A stretch of DNA of 64,000 bases from Anarhynchus alexandrinus (GCA_008711295.1 VUYV01000008.1:2245928-2309927), one strand, 5' to 3'. Counted from the stretch's first letter, positions 24,801 through 37,975 are shown. A program made the numbers and translations. The notes: generated by a model from the sequence alone, not told the origin.

Positions 24801-27800
24801 AGGGATGTGGCATACCCGTGCAGAATTCTTTGTTAGCGTTCTGGGGTACGACAATCCTTCTGTAGACTATGGGCTCTGATTCCAAGATGTTCTCATCGTG
24901 CCGATAGCGAGCTGGTTTCTCATTTGGGGTCCCCCGGGAACGAGTGCCGCTCCTCCTCTCATAAGTTTCAATCTCTTCAAACACAGCTGCCTTGTCAAAA
25001 AGGGCCAGGTTCCCTTCAAAATCAAAATCTGTGTCTGGGATTTCATCAATGTCATCCCCAAAGCACTCGTCGTCTTTGCTCTTCATTTGCCCATTTTTCA
25101 GGCCACTCTTCTTTGGAGTCACTTGGTTCGGATGACGGCTACTGGATGACCCTAAACAAAAATAAAAGCAAGTTGAAAGTGTGTCATAAATGGAGAAAAA
25201 TGTGTTTGCTTATACACTTTCTCTGCAAATTTTGTAAGAGAGGGGAGATCATGCTTGTTGTCCGCAGACTCAAGGGATACTCGCTTTCCAAAGAAGCTGC
25301 GGACCCCGTTTTTGGCATACTCATGGTAACACAAGCTAACAGAAAACAGAACATGAGCACCAGGAGAGGCTTTCAGGGACTTTCCATTGGCAAGGTTAGA
25401 AAACCAAGCTTGACCCCAGTAGCAAAATAAGCGTTTCTCTACATTTTATTTAATTCAACATAGTGTCACATTAGCGATAAGATAATACGCTGGCTGTGAT
25501 GTAAGACAATTTTCCTCCTATACTGAGCTCATGTTCATGCAAGCATGAGGCCCAAGACCTTCTTTGGAATCTCCCTAAATTTCAGAGACTAACGTAGGTG
25601 TTTTCTTCCATAACAGGCTGGCCACCTATTAATGATCTTTAAGGGAACCCTGAATATAAAGCATTTCTTTTTCCTTTCACTTGTTATCAATAGGTACACA
25701 TTTCTATACCAATATTAAGTTCTTTTCCTTATTCCTATTGCATTATTCCACTTATTCATCAGTTTGCATGTTTAAATACAATTCTATCCGATCACAAGTC
25801 GGATACACACAAGTGAAAGCCTGATTTCTCTAGAGTGAGAGGGATGAAAGTCTCCTCATTCCCAGCGTATGGCTGGAGCTCAAGGACTGATAAAAAACCA
25901 CACGCAATTATGAGGTCAACATATCTCTCTACTTATTATTCAGGTCACCCATGCAAACTCAGGTCCAGACAACATTAATCTGTTTGTTACACCCATTGTT
26001 AAATCTGTGATTACTAGAAAATATTTCAGGCCAATTCCAGCAATTACAGGTATCACCTACAGTGTCCAACAGATGGAGTAAGAGTTATCACACCAAAACT
26101 GCTTGTTCTACTAAAATATTTCTCATAGTTTAAGGTATCACCTTTGTGAGTAATTTATACAAATGAGTTTATTGACAGAACCTATTTGATAACACAGAAA
26201 CAAATTACCACGATGATCTGTGCTCTTTACATACCTCCTCCATAAATGAAAAAGCAGCATTTTTTTGTCTTTACACATTATCGCCAATCAGTGAGAGGAG
26301 ACAGGAAGAATTTCAAGTCGTCTAAGGATACTAAGAAAACATTCCCAAAAGATTTGCAATAGGCACAACCTTCATGGCCTCCCATAAAGTTACTTGTCAC
26401 CTTCAGAAATGCAGACAAGTCTAGCTTGGTCTTGGCAAATCCCTCCTTCTCCCTGCCTGGAAAGGCTGATTTGTAACCTTGAGTCAGACCAGTGGAGCAG
26501 CCACAAGCTGCTTGACAAACCTGAGCTCTAATTTCCCCCATTTCCAATGTGTGAAATCCTCCACTCCATTGACAGGAGCAGCACTTCACCTAGAAAGTGA
26601 AGGACCCTCCTCCTGTCAGCTGTTTTTACAGGAGCATTCATTCATTCCAGGCTCAGGAACCGGCACATTCTAGACCAACATGCCAATTTCGACCAAGTTA
26701 ATAAACAGAACTCATCTCTCTACAGCAAAGTTATTCAGCAGCTCAATTACACAACTTAAATTCCAGCCGCTAACTCCAGAACACCCTTATGATTACCTGG
26801 AAGCCTTCATAGAAAACACTGTGAGAACAGAATGGAGCAGAGGGTGCTTTCCAGGAAGACACAGGCAGGCTTGCCTGCAGTTCTCAGGGCTTATCAAGCA
26901 CTTTGTAAGCTCTGGCAAATTTGTTTTACAGCGTGATACTGAGTTCACCTCACACCGCGTCTAACTCACGCCATGCTGAAAGATGGCTCGCTAAGGATAT
27001 GTACTTGGTTTTATTCACAATTAAGAATGCATTGTCTCAGCAAAGATTTTCCCCCCGTTATTTTTCCCCATATTTTAGACAGTGTGTCACTTGGTTTTCT
27101 TCTGGAGAACCGTTTAAGTGACTAATGTGAAAGCTTTCCCAGCCACCACAGCAAGGAAGCTCTTTGAAATGCTCAGCAGCTCCTTCTTGGTGTCTGAAGT
27201 ACTTGAGCTAAACAAAACAGAGCCAAACACACTAAAATACTCCCTCTCAAGGCTGCTGCAGCTCCAGTCTTCCATTATGCCATAATTCAAAAGTCCAGCA
27301 ACAGCAAAAAAGTGCACAAGGAGCCAGAGTCCAGTATTTCCCACCTTAAAAGACAGGAGATAAGACCCCAATCTTCAAGGTTTTGTGGAATCATCAAGCA
27401 ACCCCCCCGCAGTGATCATTTTCCTAATGTGAGTAATTTGTTGTTCTGGTGGATTTTTTGTTTTAAACATGAGCTTGAGTGCTCTAGTTATACCAGTTTA
27501 AAAACAGTTTTTCCCAAACATCCCTAGCAAGTACGAAAAAGACTGAAAGAATCAACTTCCCCCAGTTTTATCACCCAGCCTAATGAAAGATCGCAGCAAC
27601 GCAGCTACCCTGCCCACTGGATTTACTCTAACCTCACTGCATCATGAAAATCCACTGACCGCAGCACAAAGCCACTTACCTCTTCAAAACAGCAGCATCA
27701 GTACAACAGCCAGCATGTAATGGAGCAACTGAAAGTAGCCACACAGTGTTGTGTGGTCAGTGTCACCCACTTTGACAATACTCCCTATTTATAGAGTCTC

Positions 27801-30800
27801 TATTTATAATAATTTGAAATTACTACAAAGTACAGCAGGTAGTTCATTTTCAGACACAGTGATTTTCAAGCTGCTGGAGACGTCAAGGAGTTTTTATAAA
27901 CAACTGGGTGAGAACAGACTACTGTAATACACCTTTTGCCAAGAAGCCACTGAAGGACAGACAGCAGAATTCAAGAATTGCTGGTGATAGAACATGATAT
28001 AGGAGAGAGAAAAGGCAAGGCTTTCCAGCAAGGAAAATTTCAGTATACAAGCTACAACCAGTCATTTAACGTATATAGCTTTGAGAGAAAGGGAAAGCTT
28101 TTTACTAAAACAACTTTTGCTCTCTGCCCTAGATGAAGGATTCCCAAACCAAAGATGACATAAACCACTCCAAAGTTGTACACAACTTGGTGTGGAGCTG
28201 GCAACTGCCACTGCTGACATGGGAATTGCATCCAACGCTGCTTCTGTCAGCTGCACAAGAAATGAAAACCCAGACCAACACAACAGGCTGGTTTCTCCAA
28301 ATGTTCACAAAACTCCAGGTCGAAGCAATAGCCAAGGGACTCTCAGATGAATAAGCTACAGCCTACAACGAACACAATGGCAAAACAAGCCTGCTTCTTG
28401 TGTCAATGTCAAGTGTTATGGCAACTCAGATCATTCCTGTTACCCAACAAGAGTTTTTTTTTTTACACTCATCACCAAATTCTTCTGTAAACAACTCCAC
28501 GCCACCCTCAGCTGACCCAAAAAACCAAAATGTGGGGATAGATGCACTGCCGTGCAACAGATCCAGTGGACAGAAGCAGCTGATGTGAGCAGTGTGTAAA
28601 TGCTGACGGAATAAAAAGCTGCACTAGAAAAGCTGTGAGAACAATGGCTGGAAAGCTCCCTGGGCTCCCCTGCAGACACAATGAATGGGAGCCAAGACCG
28701 TACCTCATCAAAACGAGACACGCCGGCATTGTCGTGGGCAGCTCTCTAATCCATATCGATGGGTGCCAACTCTGAAATACTGCTGACCCACACAACCGGT
28801 TGTCTTTTCACGGACTGTGTTACAACCCCGCAACAGAAGTTGCACAGAATGTGGCAGAGGCCTCCTACAAACTCCAAGCAAAGTTACGCGGTGTTCCTCT
28901 TCAAGGATCCCCATTTAGGCAGCCAAGATGACTGGCAGCTAATGGTGTTCAGGGAAAGGAGGAGAAGAGCCTAAAAAGAGGGTAGGGGGAGGGAAGGGAA
29001 AAACTCAGGCAAAAGCATCTGAGATAAGGCTAATAGGAGAAGTGAGCACTGCCTTCCAGTGACACACCAGACGAAGCTGTTGCCTGAAAGCTGCTATTCA
29101 CAGCTGTACTCGCTTCCACGGCCTGATCCAGTCCTCTGCCAAGCGGCTAAAGAAATCCAGACCTCCTAGCCCAGCTTCTTTCAGAGCGCAACTTTGAGCG
29201 CCTCTGCCCTGTGTGTGTATGTGGGAAGCTTATTAAGGAGAACAGCACATGGCTCCACATCAAGTTGGCAGCTTGACGCCACACAGAAAAGTGCCTCCCT
29301 CAAAAGACAAACAATACTTCCCAGGCTTTTTTTGTTTCTTAGGAATAAAACCTTTCATGTACAGCACACAAGCAAACGTAAAGTCTCCAGCGAGCTGGCC
29401 GCCTTCCTGCAAGATCCCTGTGGGAGCTTTTGCTGCCAGCCCTGGCATGAACGAGCCCGGTGCCAGCACGGCACAGAAGCCATTGTTGTGAAACCTGCAT
29501 TGATATTTGTTGTTTATTGATTCCTGTCACACAAGTACTTGGAATGGGAGAACTTTGTCCCTGACTTAGCACGCTAAAGGGCATCAGGAGGTCAACTTTC
29601 AGCTGTACTAAACGCTGTATGACTTCAGTTCTAGATGACATCTCAGCTCATTCTTCTCTGGATGCCTGTGAACACCATCTCCACAGAGGCAGGACCTCCT
29701 CCGTACCCCTCCCGAGATTCACACATCATTTACCCTACTCTCCAAACATGCACGTTTTGGAGGGCGAGAGTTCACTTTTCTACCTCATTTATCCTAAAAA
29801 TAATCCAAGCTAACAATAATCTACACCTAGCACCTTGCTCAACTTGTTTCAAACAAAGTCTGTAAAAGAAAATCCGACCTGCTGTTGTGCTTATGTAAAA
29901 CTGACGCAAACTATTTGTGGGTTGAAGTGGTTTGAAGCACTCCCTGCTCACCTCAGACCTAGCAGACACTGGCACAACAGCATTATGTGAGTTAATCCTC
30001 CTACACGCTCCAGCCAGCCAGAATAAAGCAAAGCAGGAGTTACTTTAGACATTTTGGTCGCTGATGTTGAAGTTCGAAAGTTTTCCTAAAGCCAACCAAA
30101 GTTAACATACTCAAAGAACTAACGGGCATTTAGGAAGAGTTAAGGAATTAAGAAAAAAAAATTAACCTTAAAAGAACCACAGCTGTCTCCCTACAGCAAG
30201 CACTATGCCATGTTTGGGCCTGGGTAGAAGTAAAACACTAAACCAGAGAGGCTTGAAGATGGTTTGATCACCAAGGAGTGCGCGCCTCCCCCACCACATC
30301 ATTCTGGCCTTCCTCCTCCCATCAAGCCTCTTTGGCAATCATTTAAATAAAGAAGTGAATCTGAAAAGAGTTACAACCCTTTCAGAAAATAATACAGCTG
30401 TTGGGGGAGTGGGGGTGTGTGTGGAGACTTCCAGAGGTCCAGGAACTTCTCCACATAAATACAGCCTTTGATATCCCTGTTTAACTGGCCTTGCCCCCCC
30501 TGGTTTTGTTTCTTTTCTAAACACAAAAGCAAGGGAAAAAATGAAGTCATGGAATTATGCTGGATAGATACTGATGCTTCAACAATTAAGTCATGGAAAT
30601 ATGCTGGATATACACTGACGTTTCAATAATTGCACAATGAAGATCTGGAAAGGAGCATAGCCCAGGGGGCTCTGAGAAAAAAAAAAAACCATATCCAATT
30701 TTGGCACAGCATGAGAGTTGGCTGAAGATTTGATGAAGAGAAATAAAAATAACACATGCCTGACTTTGAGATGCACTGATTGTATCTTTACATCATTCTC

Positions 30801-33800
30801 ATTAGAGCCCGTTAATTTGTATTTTCAACAACACAGCAAAAAACATTTGTAATTACTTGTAGGGTGATTTTGTAATAGGTTATGGTTATAGGGGCTTTAA
30901 ATAGAAAAGCTTTATAATGTTGCAATTTTTGTCCAGTTCCTTTCAGAAGAAAAATGGAGGCTGGCAATTGGGCAACTTTCAAATAGGAAAGATAGCAAGA
31001 ACAAGGAAGTAATTGTAACTGGCATCATCCAGCTTTGCATTTTCTAACATTTGATGCTGGTGAAGCAGAATAATACACAGGGTGGGACAGGGAAGATCTC
31101 CACTTCACTAATTAAATATGAATATTCACATTAACAAATAAATTGTTGAAGAACTATTTGCTCTGTACGTCAACCACACTTCTCAGAAATGCCGCTGTAA
31201 AAACACCAGTGTGTTGTTCTTTGCATATTCAAACAGGGCTGTTCTTTGGGAGACTGAAAGAGGGATGGGCAAAAAGATGTATACAACAGAAATGTACGGC
31301 ACAATTGTAGTGCGACTGAGAAAATCATCTCTTTCTATTTGTACTCTAGCTCATGTCCCACCATATCGTTTGTCTTTGCAGCCATATACAGCCCCAGTCC
31401 CTCTACTTCCACCATCGCCGGCGTAACACAGCATCTTCCTAAGGGCTCCCAAATATCACCCGTGCCTCTCCCAAACACCTGTTCACACACATCTTTTCCC
31501 TGTTACATCCCAAATTCCTGTAGTGTTCACCCCTACTATTCTCAACCCAAGCTCTAAGCTCAGGTCAGCAGTGACAAAAGAAACGGGCAAGAGATCATAT
31601 CAGGATGTTGGGTGGGGGGGAGAACATGGAGAGCGTTTTTCCTCTTAAATGTTGTCTTACGTGTCCTAAAACTAAATAAAGTAAAATACCCTGAAGATAA
31701 AGGCTGGTATTTCTCAGCAACAGGAACGTGAATTTGCAGTTCATATCCCAATTCATTTTGGATTGGGTGACACCACCACCCTGCTTCTGTCCTGAACAAG
31801 CAATAGGACGGCTTTTGTCACCATTCCTCTTTATACTACCACGTCCATAAGAGACACACAGAACAGTCTGCAGCATTTTAAAGTTCAGAAAGACTAATTT
31901 TGTTTAATGGGCTTCAAGAGAGAAAAAAAACAACCAACCCAACTTCAAATCAGGTTTTGGCATGGGAAGCTTGCCAAATTCCCACAACACAGCCAACGTC
32001 CCATCAAAAATGGCCCTGAACCTGATCAATAAAACCATCCATGCAGCCCCTTCTTACCCACACGATTCTGAAGGTCACTCTGGACAGGCTGACTTCTGAA
32101 ACGGTGAGTACGAGGCCGCGAGGCACCTACATAACATCAGCCTTTGCGGGCAAACAACGACATCATAAATTCTGCTACAACCTTCCCAAGCTGTTAACTC
32201 GGCTGGCTACAGGACTGCGCTGCGCAAACAACGTGCTCAAGCACTGCCTTAGGCGCCCACCTGGAATACCCTACAGAAGCCAGGGCAACAATCATGTACT
32301 TGATTTTCAGCTGATAAAATGCTATGATAAATAGGGATCTGGCCTCCGCTGGAACCAGCTGCTTTCTGCTGCGCCTCCACATTGGTTCAGGAGCAACCAC
32401 AAAGAGCAGACGCAAGTTAAGGTTCTCCAGTTATTCAGCTGAACAGCGCTAACTTCTCCGCATTAACTTTTCCAGCCTGCGCCTAGCAAGGAAAGGTATC
32501 TCATCAGGAATCAAAAGGAATGAATAATAGAGTGAAATTTGCCTCCAAAGAACTCTAGTGATAAAAGTCTCCCCACAGATGAAAAGGAGCTAGAATTTAT
32601 GGTCTGCATCAGTGTGATGGCAAGATGTCAATAGAGACATCAGTGAAGCAACCCTGTGTCCAACATATCCTGAACACATTTCTGTAAGGTAGCCAGAAGC
32701 CTAGAGAAACAGAATGTATTTTTCTAAAAAAAAAAAAAAAAAACCACAACAAAAACCAAAAACAAACCAAACCCAAACAAAATAAAACCCAAACAAACAA
32801 AAAAAACCCCACACAACAAATCCAAAACCTCAAAAACCAAAACAAAAAAAAAAACAACACACAGAAGTGGCAGACCAGGTCAAACAAGCCACTTCACCTG
32901 ACTATTCTTACCCAATAAAACCATTTTATCTCTCTGTGTAGGGGCATTTTATGCAAATGTACACATATATCCCTATAAGCCCAGGCCTGCAAGCTTTAAT
33001 GAACACTCACACCAGATTATGGATGAGATCGTATCATCATAAAAAGATTTAAAGAGAAGTGCCAGACGTTTGGAAGATCTATATTATAATATTTTGAGGC
33101 AGAGCTTGCAAAGTTTTCCTCCTCACCATTCATCTTCCTCTTCTCCAGACCTTGAGGTGGCAACACAAGCATAAAAGCAAACAAACGAAAGTTTCCAGCA
33201 CCCTTTGAAATGTTCTCACTGAAAATGGGAAGATGTTGCCAGCAATAACTCAGGTAAGCAAAACGAAAGTTGCAGGATAACACATATACTCACAGGAATT
33301 GTGTCTACGACGGAAGCCTTTGGATTGAGTCAGTGTTTCCACATGCCGATCCATGTAGCTCTTGGAGCACTGCTGCTGCGGAGAGATGATAATATCCTGA
33401 TTCTTCATGTCCGTTCTCCTTGGGATATTCTGCGGGGCACTGCTGGAAATGGGCTTCTTTAACACTTTCCCAGTGCCATTCTGACTGGGACCCACTTGGC
33501 ATCCGACACCAGGGATGCCCATTTCTGTCTGCTGCAGGTCCCCGCATTGTCTGCTGTCCCCTGGCCCTGGGATCTCTAGAATTTTCAGCTCAGTAATGTC
33601 ACCTGCCCTAAAAACAGGAAAAGAAAACCAGACATTGAGGAATTTAGCAACTGAGGTACCTTTACAAAAAACAACACCTAAAGAAAAACACACAACATTG
33701 TGCAGTAGGTTGGGTTTTTTTTTTCGATGCCATTATCAATAGAAACAAGAAAAAAAATTACTTTAATACACAAACAGAGGATATTTCCACAGACAGCAAA

Positions 33801-35248
33801 ATATTCAACTGAAATGGTACAAATCTTCAAAATAACAACTCAAATATTTCTATACTGCACCTGGATTGTGTTTGAAAGGTTCTGTTCCTAGGTGAAACAG
33901 AAATCAGTCAAGCAGAAAATGGAAGCAACTGGCACAGACCTCTGCAGAAATCTGCATTAATTTAACTGTTCCTAGATAATATAATTAATCTCAGCCTTGA
34001 GGCTACTATTACTTTTAATACATTTCTCCAGAAAGCTACCCTTAGATTAGCACAATTCATGCTCAGACAAGGATGGTCCTTCCTGTTTCCTCAGAAAAAG
34101 GATAAAGAAAACTAATACAGCACTGGGCATGAGCCAAAACAAAACAAAGACGTGGTGACAAACACCTCCATTTGCACCGATTGCAAGAAATACATCATAA
34201 GTCAGGGTCTTCTATTTTAAACTTAGTAAATATCTGTCCAACCGAGACATAAAAGTAGCAAGAGCTTGCTACGGACTTCCACACATCTCCTGGCAGAGTA
34301 TGGTCATCGCCTTTCCCTACACTCTCTTCAAAATTCAAGGAAAAAAAAAAAAAAAAAAGGGTATTGACTTCAGGGAATCAATCTTATTTAAAAATCAGTG
34401 ACTCAGAGTCTCAACTGTTCCAGGTAACAGCAAGATGTCCAGTGACAAGTGACTCTTATTTATTCTTTTTAAGCACAGTGTTACCAGGAGCTGATGGGAA
34501 AGAACTCCTGAGAGCTACAATACTGCTGCATCAATTCAGCTTCTTGGTTCAAAACTCTCTCCTGCTTACACAGAGGAAAGAACATGGTGGGGGACAGAGG
34601 AGATGGAATTGCATTTAATAGCAGCACTTAATTTCATTGTATTGGGGCAATAATTTTAATTGATCTACCATTCTGCTTTCTCTTCTTTCACACTTTAATG
34701 ACATATAGTGCACATGCTGAGGGCAAAGCTTTAAGAGAGTATGCCAGTCCCCTCAATTACCCAAAAACCAAACAGCAGAATGTATACGCACAATACATAT
34801 GTATATATATATACACACAGTCTCACCCACAAATAACCTCCAAGTGTGAGCTATGCCACTTCTAACACTAGGATCACAGAGCCAGAAAATAACCTCCTGC
34901 ACACAAACTAACAGAAACATGAGAGGCCCTTCTCATCCAAAGATGCTCAGTAGCAGTAGGGAGATTTAAGGCAAAGAGGCCATTTTTGGGGGGGTAGGGA
35001 AGGGGGTGTGGAAGGAAACAAAACATCCAAACCACCACAGACCTTGCCTGGAAAAAGGCAGGAGGAAAAATGACAGACACCAACCTGAAGGTGACTTCTG
35101 GCACGAGGCACTTGACCCCATTATGGAAGGGCCGTGTCAGGGAAATGGTCTGGCTGACCTGATCCACAGCAGACACTCGTCCTTGGTAGACTCCCAAGCT
35201 TTCTCCACAATTAATTGACACAATGCTCCCGAGCCAGTCCGTAGCCAT
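12466..35248 (-). CDS. EDC3: EDC3, enhancer of mRNA decapping 3
   Basis: EDC3 is a cytoplasmic P-body scaffold that binds DCP1/DCP2 and DDX6 and stimulates mRNA decapping. The coding exons in transcript order are 35085-35248, 33294-33607, 24816-25151, 15811-15964, 13946-14163 and 12466-12800. They total 1521 nt, 506 aa plus stop, against about 508 aa in human. The order is an N-terminal LSm domain starting MATDWLGSIVSINC (about residues 1-70), a disordered linker (FRRRHNSWSSSSRHPNQ), an FDF region (about 190-260, with DTDFDFEGNLALFDKAAVFE), and a YjeF-N Rossmann-like domain (about 275-487, with RPTVALLCGPHVKGAQG), ending FGCKFVIPLHST. All introns are GT-AG and the phases agree. The start lies in an exon beginning 18 nt upstream of the ATG, so the 5' UTR is split. 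Confidence 0.97.
13946..14163 (-). CDS. EDC3: EDC3 coding exon, YjeF-N core
   Basis: Acceptor GTGTTTTAG, donor GTCAGAG|gtgagt. It encodes LNPKNVHQRPTVALLCGPHV and SITNELNLFSKTQGQQVSS. Confidence 0.96.
14228..14250. repeat. (TAAA)n microsatellite in EDC3 intron
   Basis: Five to six tandem copies of the AAAT/TAAA unit. Confidence 0.8.
15811..15964 (-). CDS. EDC3: EDC3 coding exon, start of YjeF-N domain
   Basis: No in-frame ATG opens this exon; I found it by matching the family. Acceptor AACCCTAG, donor CCCAACAG|gtaaag. It encodes DSGLVVPSVSYELHKKLLSV and EMTGVCASQMALSLLGGPN. Both phases fit the neighbouring exons. Confidence 0.95.
15965..24815 (-). other. EDC3 intron, 8.9 kb
   Basis: AT-rich intronic sequence with GT-AG ends. 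Short A/T tracts (for example 19572-19606) and many short open frames without protein-like features. No RNA gene, interspersed repeat or hidden exon recognised. Confidence 0.7.
24816..25151 (-). CDS. EDC3: EDC3 coding exon, FDF region
   Basis: Acceptor TTTGTTTAG, donor ACGG|gtatgc. It encodes WSSSSRHPNQVTPKKSG, DDECFGDDIDEIPDTDFDFE and YRRIVVPQNANKEFCT. The FDF segment binds the helicase DDX6 in characterised EDC3. Confidence 0.97.
30544..30631. repeat. 44-bp tandem duplication in EDC3 intron
   Basis: Copies at 30544-30587 and 30588-30631 both start aagtcatgga and both end caatt or taatt. By eye 38 of 44 positions match, with no length difference. Confidence 0.85.
32727..32863. repeat. A/C low-complexity tract
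   Basis: About 137 bp made almost entirely of A and C, built from CAAA/CCAAA-like units after a run of A. The complementary strand is T/G only and gives a spurious open frame. Confidence 0.85.
33294..33607 (-). CDS. EDC3: EDC3 coding exon, end of LSm and linker
   Basis: Acceptor GTTTTTAG, donor TTCCT|gtgagt. It encodes AGDITELKILEIPGPG and a Gln/Ser-rich linker ending QSKGFRRRHNS, residues 55-159. Confidence 0.96.
34796..34817. repeat. (TA)n microsatellite
   Basis: Short alternating TA/CA tract in the EDC3 intron between the exons ending at 33607 and starting at 35085. Confidence 0.7.
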
Positions 35249-35266
35249 ATTTCCGACACACAGTTG
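35085..35266 (-). CDS. EDC3: EDC3 first coding exon (LSm domain)
   Basis: Acceptor TTTACAG (minus strand) ends just right of 35266. ATG is at 35248-35246 and the donor CAG|gttggt follows 35085. It encodes residues 1-54, ending GVKCLVPEVTF. Confidence 0.95.
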
Positions 35267-37713
35267 CTGTAAAGAGACACAGGCCTGGCTGTAACGAAAT
35301 GCAGACGCTGACAACCCAAATCAGCATCAATGGCATCCCCCCAGCCCAGAACCCTGGCTCCCACCCAGGCTCTGGCTTTGTCAGCTTCTCTCTTCTTTGT
35401 GGGGTGGAAATAACATCCGTACCGACACCGAGGATCACAGTGAGTGCGTAAATCCCTGGACGGGACTTTGCCTATATGATTGTTTGTAACGCAGATCACT
35501 GTTTGCATCATTAGGGAAATAATTTTCTAACTGAGTTCGAGACCAACAACTTCCAACAGCAATATTTAATATTTAGTTCTGTCTGCAGACATTCTCCTTG
35601 TAATTTCAAACAGGGAATTTATCTTCAGTTCCCTTTCTAAAATTTTCTCATATGAACACTGGGGCAGAACAGCTTTTGTGAATAGTCAGCAGTGAGAAGA
35701 TTGATCTCTGCCCATACAAATTAAAACCAACACCTTTAAGGGAACAAACAGATACAGAGAGGGGAGGGGGAAACCCTACACTGGAGTCCAGAACAAAAGT
35801 CTTCACACACTCCAGAGCCAGCAGTATTATTACTGCCACAATTCGATAAATTAAAAAAGAAAGTTGCACTCCTTTCCAGCATCGAGTTCACCAGAGTACA
35901 GAAGGGAAAAAAACACCACACTGTTTTGTCAGATGTTCAGTCCCACGTAATTCCCTCAGTTTTGAAGCTTGACTTAACTTGTATCAGCACACTTTGAAGC
36001 TGCTAAGCACATCTTTTGATCTGAGATTTCTTCCTCTAGACAAAGAACACAGGAAGATGACAGGCTCACCAGCATCACGGTAGCGTGAAAGAGCTGACAA
36101 GCTCATAAATGAAAATGACTACCATATATATTTGCCTTTCATGCTGTAATCAACAGTAAGAGGGAGAAGGCTTGATATTTACTATAAGGAACACAAAACC
36201 AGAAAGCACAGGACATTACTCAGGAAGATGAATGTCAATATATAAACCACATTTCTGTAAGAGTCATTTTAACTCTCTTCAAGCCCTTTCTGTGCTGACT
36301 TTCTTGGAAAAAGAAGCAAGGAAAAAAAACCCTGGAAATAACTAGGAAGCATGCATGCTACCAGAAAAACCTCACTTCCCCCAACTTTCAGGGTACTGAA
36401 AACAGGGGATGCTTCAAAGGGAAGCAAATGCTAAATTTGGTCACTAAGCCATAAATTCTTCAGGAACAGCCTCCTCGCTTTCCTGTTTCTGTGTATTTAT
36501 ATTAACCCATGATAACAATGTCTGGATTCCAAGATGGTGGCTGATAAAAAGCACTTTCAAAACACAGATAACATATTCCCGAGGATCTCCAGTAAAATTA
36601 AAATTTGGTGGCTTTCCTGCTTTTTGTATATCTTTGTGAAAACAAGGAAGAGAGTCAGTACACATCACCATCTTACAAGTATCCTTTTAAAAAATAAGAG
36701 CCTCCTTTTACCAAGGAAAAAAAAACCCATAAAATTTATTTGTGTGCAAATATAAACCAAAACAAGGGAAACTCATCTCAAAGGATCTCACCCTACTACT
36801 TTATGTGCAAACCCTTCAGAAGGGGGAATGAACAACACATGCAGTGAATGATTTACTACATCACACGTGACAAACATGAGTGCATTTGTTTGTTTACATA
36901 CACCTGGAAAGGCAAACCTCCTGTCTAATATTCTGTCTTATATTCCGAGGTATTGTCATACAACTCACAGTTATCTTATATTCCCCCACAGCTCTTATTT
37001 CAAGTGTATATTACTGATATTTCTGCAAGTTTTAAAAGAAATTCAAGTCACACAGCTTACTCAAACACGCATGCAGCATTTAATAAACCGAGTTTGACAG
37101 TGATAACTCAGCATGTGATGGGTCAACAGCTTTGCACACCAGGCACTGCTGCTTGAGAAGAAAGATGCCACTGTGCACGCTCACCCCAACTGAAAGATGA
37201 GTTAGCAGGGAGTTGGTTTCACTCATTTAGGAAGAAAGCAGCCACCGAGCCTACCCACTCTGTACCAGAGAGACAAGCTGGCAGAGGACATATGCTCCCT
37301 GCAGGGCTCGTCTTGCCGGGCTGGATCAGGGTGGGCTGCCTCAAGCCTGATCCCCAGAGGAAAACACAGCCCCGGCCCCCTCCCCCTCCCCAGGAGATAA
37401 ACACTGCCCCCCCTNCAGGGCCCCCACAGCCCGCGCCTGCTTGGACCCCAGCAAGAGGCGGCCCGCGGAGGCTTGGAGCCCGGGGAGGGGAGGCGCTCAG
37501 CTCTGCCTCCGCAGGCCTTCCCCTCCCCAGCCGCTCCCCCGGCCTTCCCACAACGGCCCCGGGCAGGCCGGGGAGGTCCTGGCGCCACGGCCGCGCCTCA
37601 CGGGAGAGCCGGGCGAGGCCCAATCCCCTACCGAGGGCCCCGGCTCGCCCCCGCCGACCCCCCTCCCCCCCCCCGTGGCGAGGGAACGGAGAGGGGGGTC
37701 GCCCCCGCCTCAC
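35267..37713 (-). other. EDC3 5' intron, 2.4 kb
   Basis: This lies between the first coding exon and the predicted non-coding exon 1 in the CpG island. Additional 5' UTR exons could be present but cannot be recognised without transcripts. Confidence 0.6.
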
Positions 37714-37850
37714 CTGCACCCGCCGCTCGCTCCCCGCCTCACCCGCGGCCCCTCCGCCTCAGCGACGCTCGGCGCTGCCGTCACTTCCTGCCTCGCGCCC
37801 CGCCCGGGAGCGGCGCTCAAGCCACCGGCGGGCGACCATAGAGAAGAGCG
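37714..37850 (-). other. EDC3: Predicted EDC3 non-coding exon 1
   Basis: On the minus strand the sequence GGTGCAG|gtgaggcgggg supplies a good splice donor just left of 37714. The right boundary is estimated from the promoter motifs. Confidence 0.45.
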
Positions 37851-37867
37851 GAGGACTGGACACTTTG

Positions 37868-37877
37868 GCGCATGCGC
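37868..37877. promoter_or_regulatory. NRF1 motif GCGCATGCGC
   Basis: Perfect palindromic NRF1 consensus upstream of the EDC3 start region. Confidence 0.8.
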
Positions 37878-37922
37878 GGTAACGCGGCGCGGCAGCGCGG
37901 CGGCAGGCGTCGGCTGCGCTCT

Positions 37923-37932
37923 ACGCATGCGC
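37923..37932. promoter_or_regulatory. NRF1-like motif ACGCATGCGC
   Basis: Matches the NRF1 consensus except for the first base; second of three in 108 bp. Confidence 0.7.
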
Positions 37933-37965
37933 GGAGGGGAACTAGTACCCTGCGGGCGGCGGCGG

Positions 37966-37975
37966 GCGCATGCGC
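37966..37975. promoter_or_regulatory. NRF1 motif GCGCATGCGC
   Basis: Perfect NRF1 palindrome, flanked GG and AG; third of three. Confidence 0.8.

Larger units (their letters stand above)
25152..33293 (-). other. EDC3 intron, 8.1 kb
   Basis: Intronic sequence containing a 44-bp imperfect tandem duplication (30544-30631) and an A/C-only low-complexity tract (32727-32863). No exon or RNA gene recognised. Confidence 0.7.

Noticed and set aside
32609..32887. Phe/Trp/Leu-rich open frame that looks like a membrane protein
   Set aside because: It is the T/G strand of the A/C low-complexity tract.
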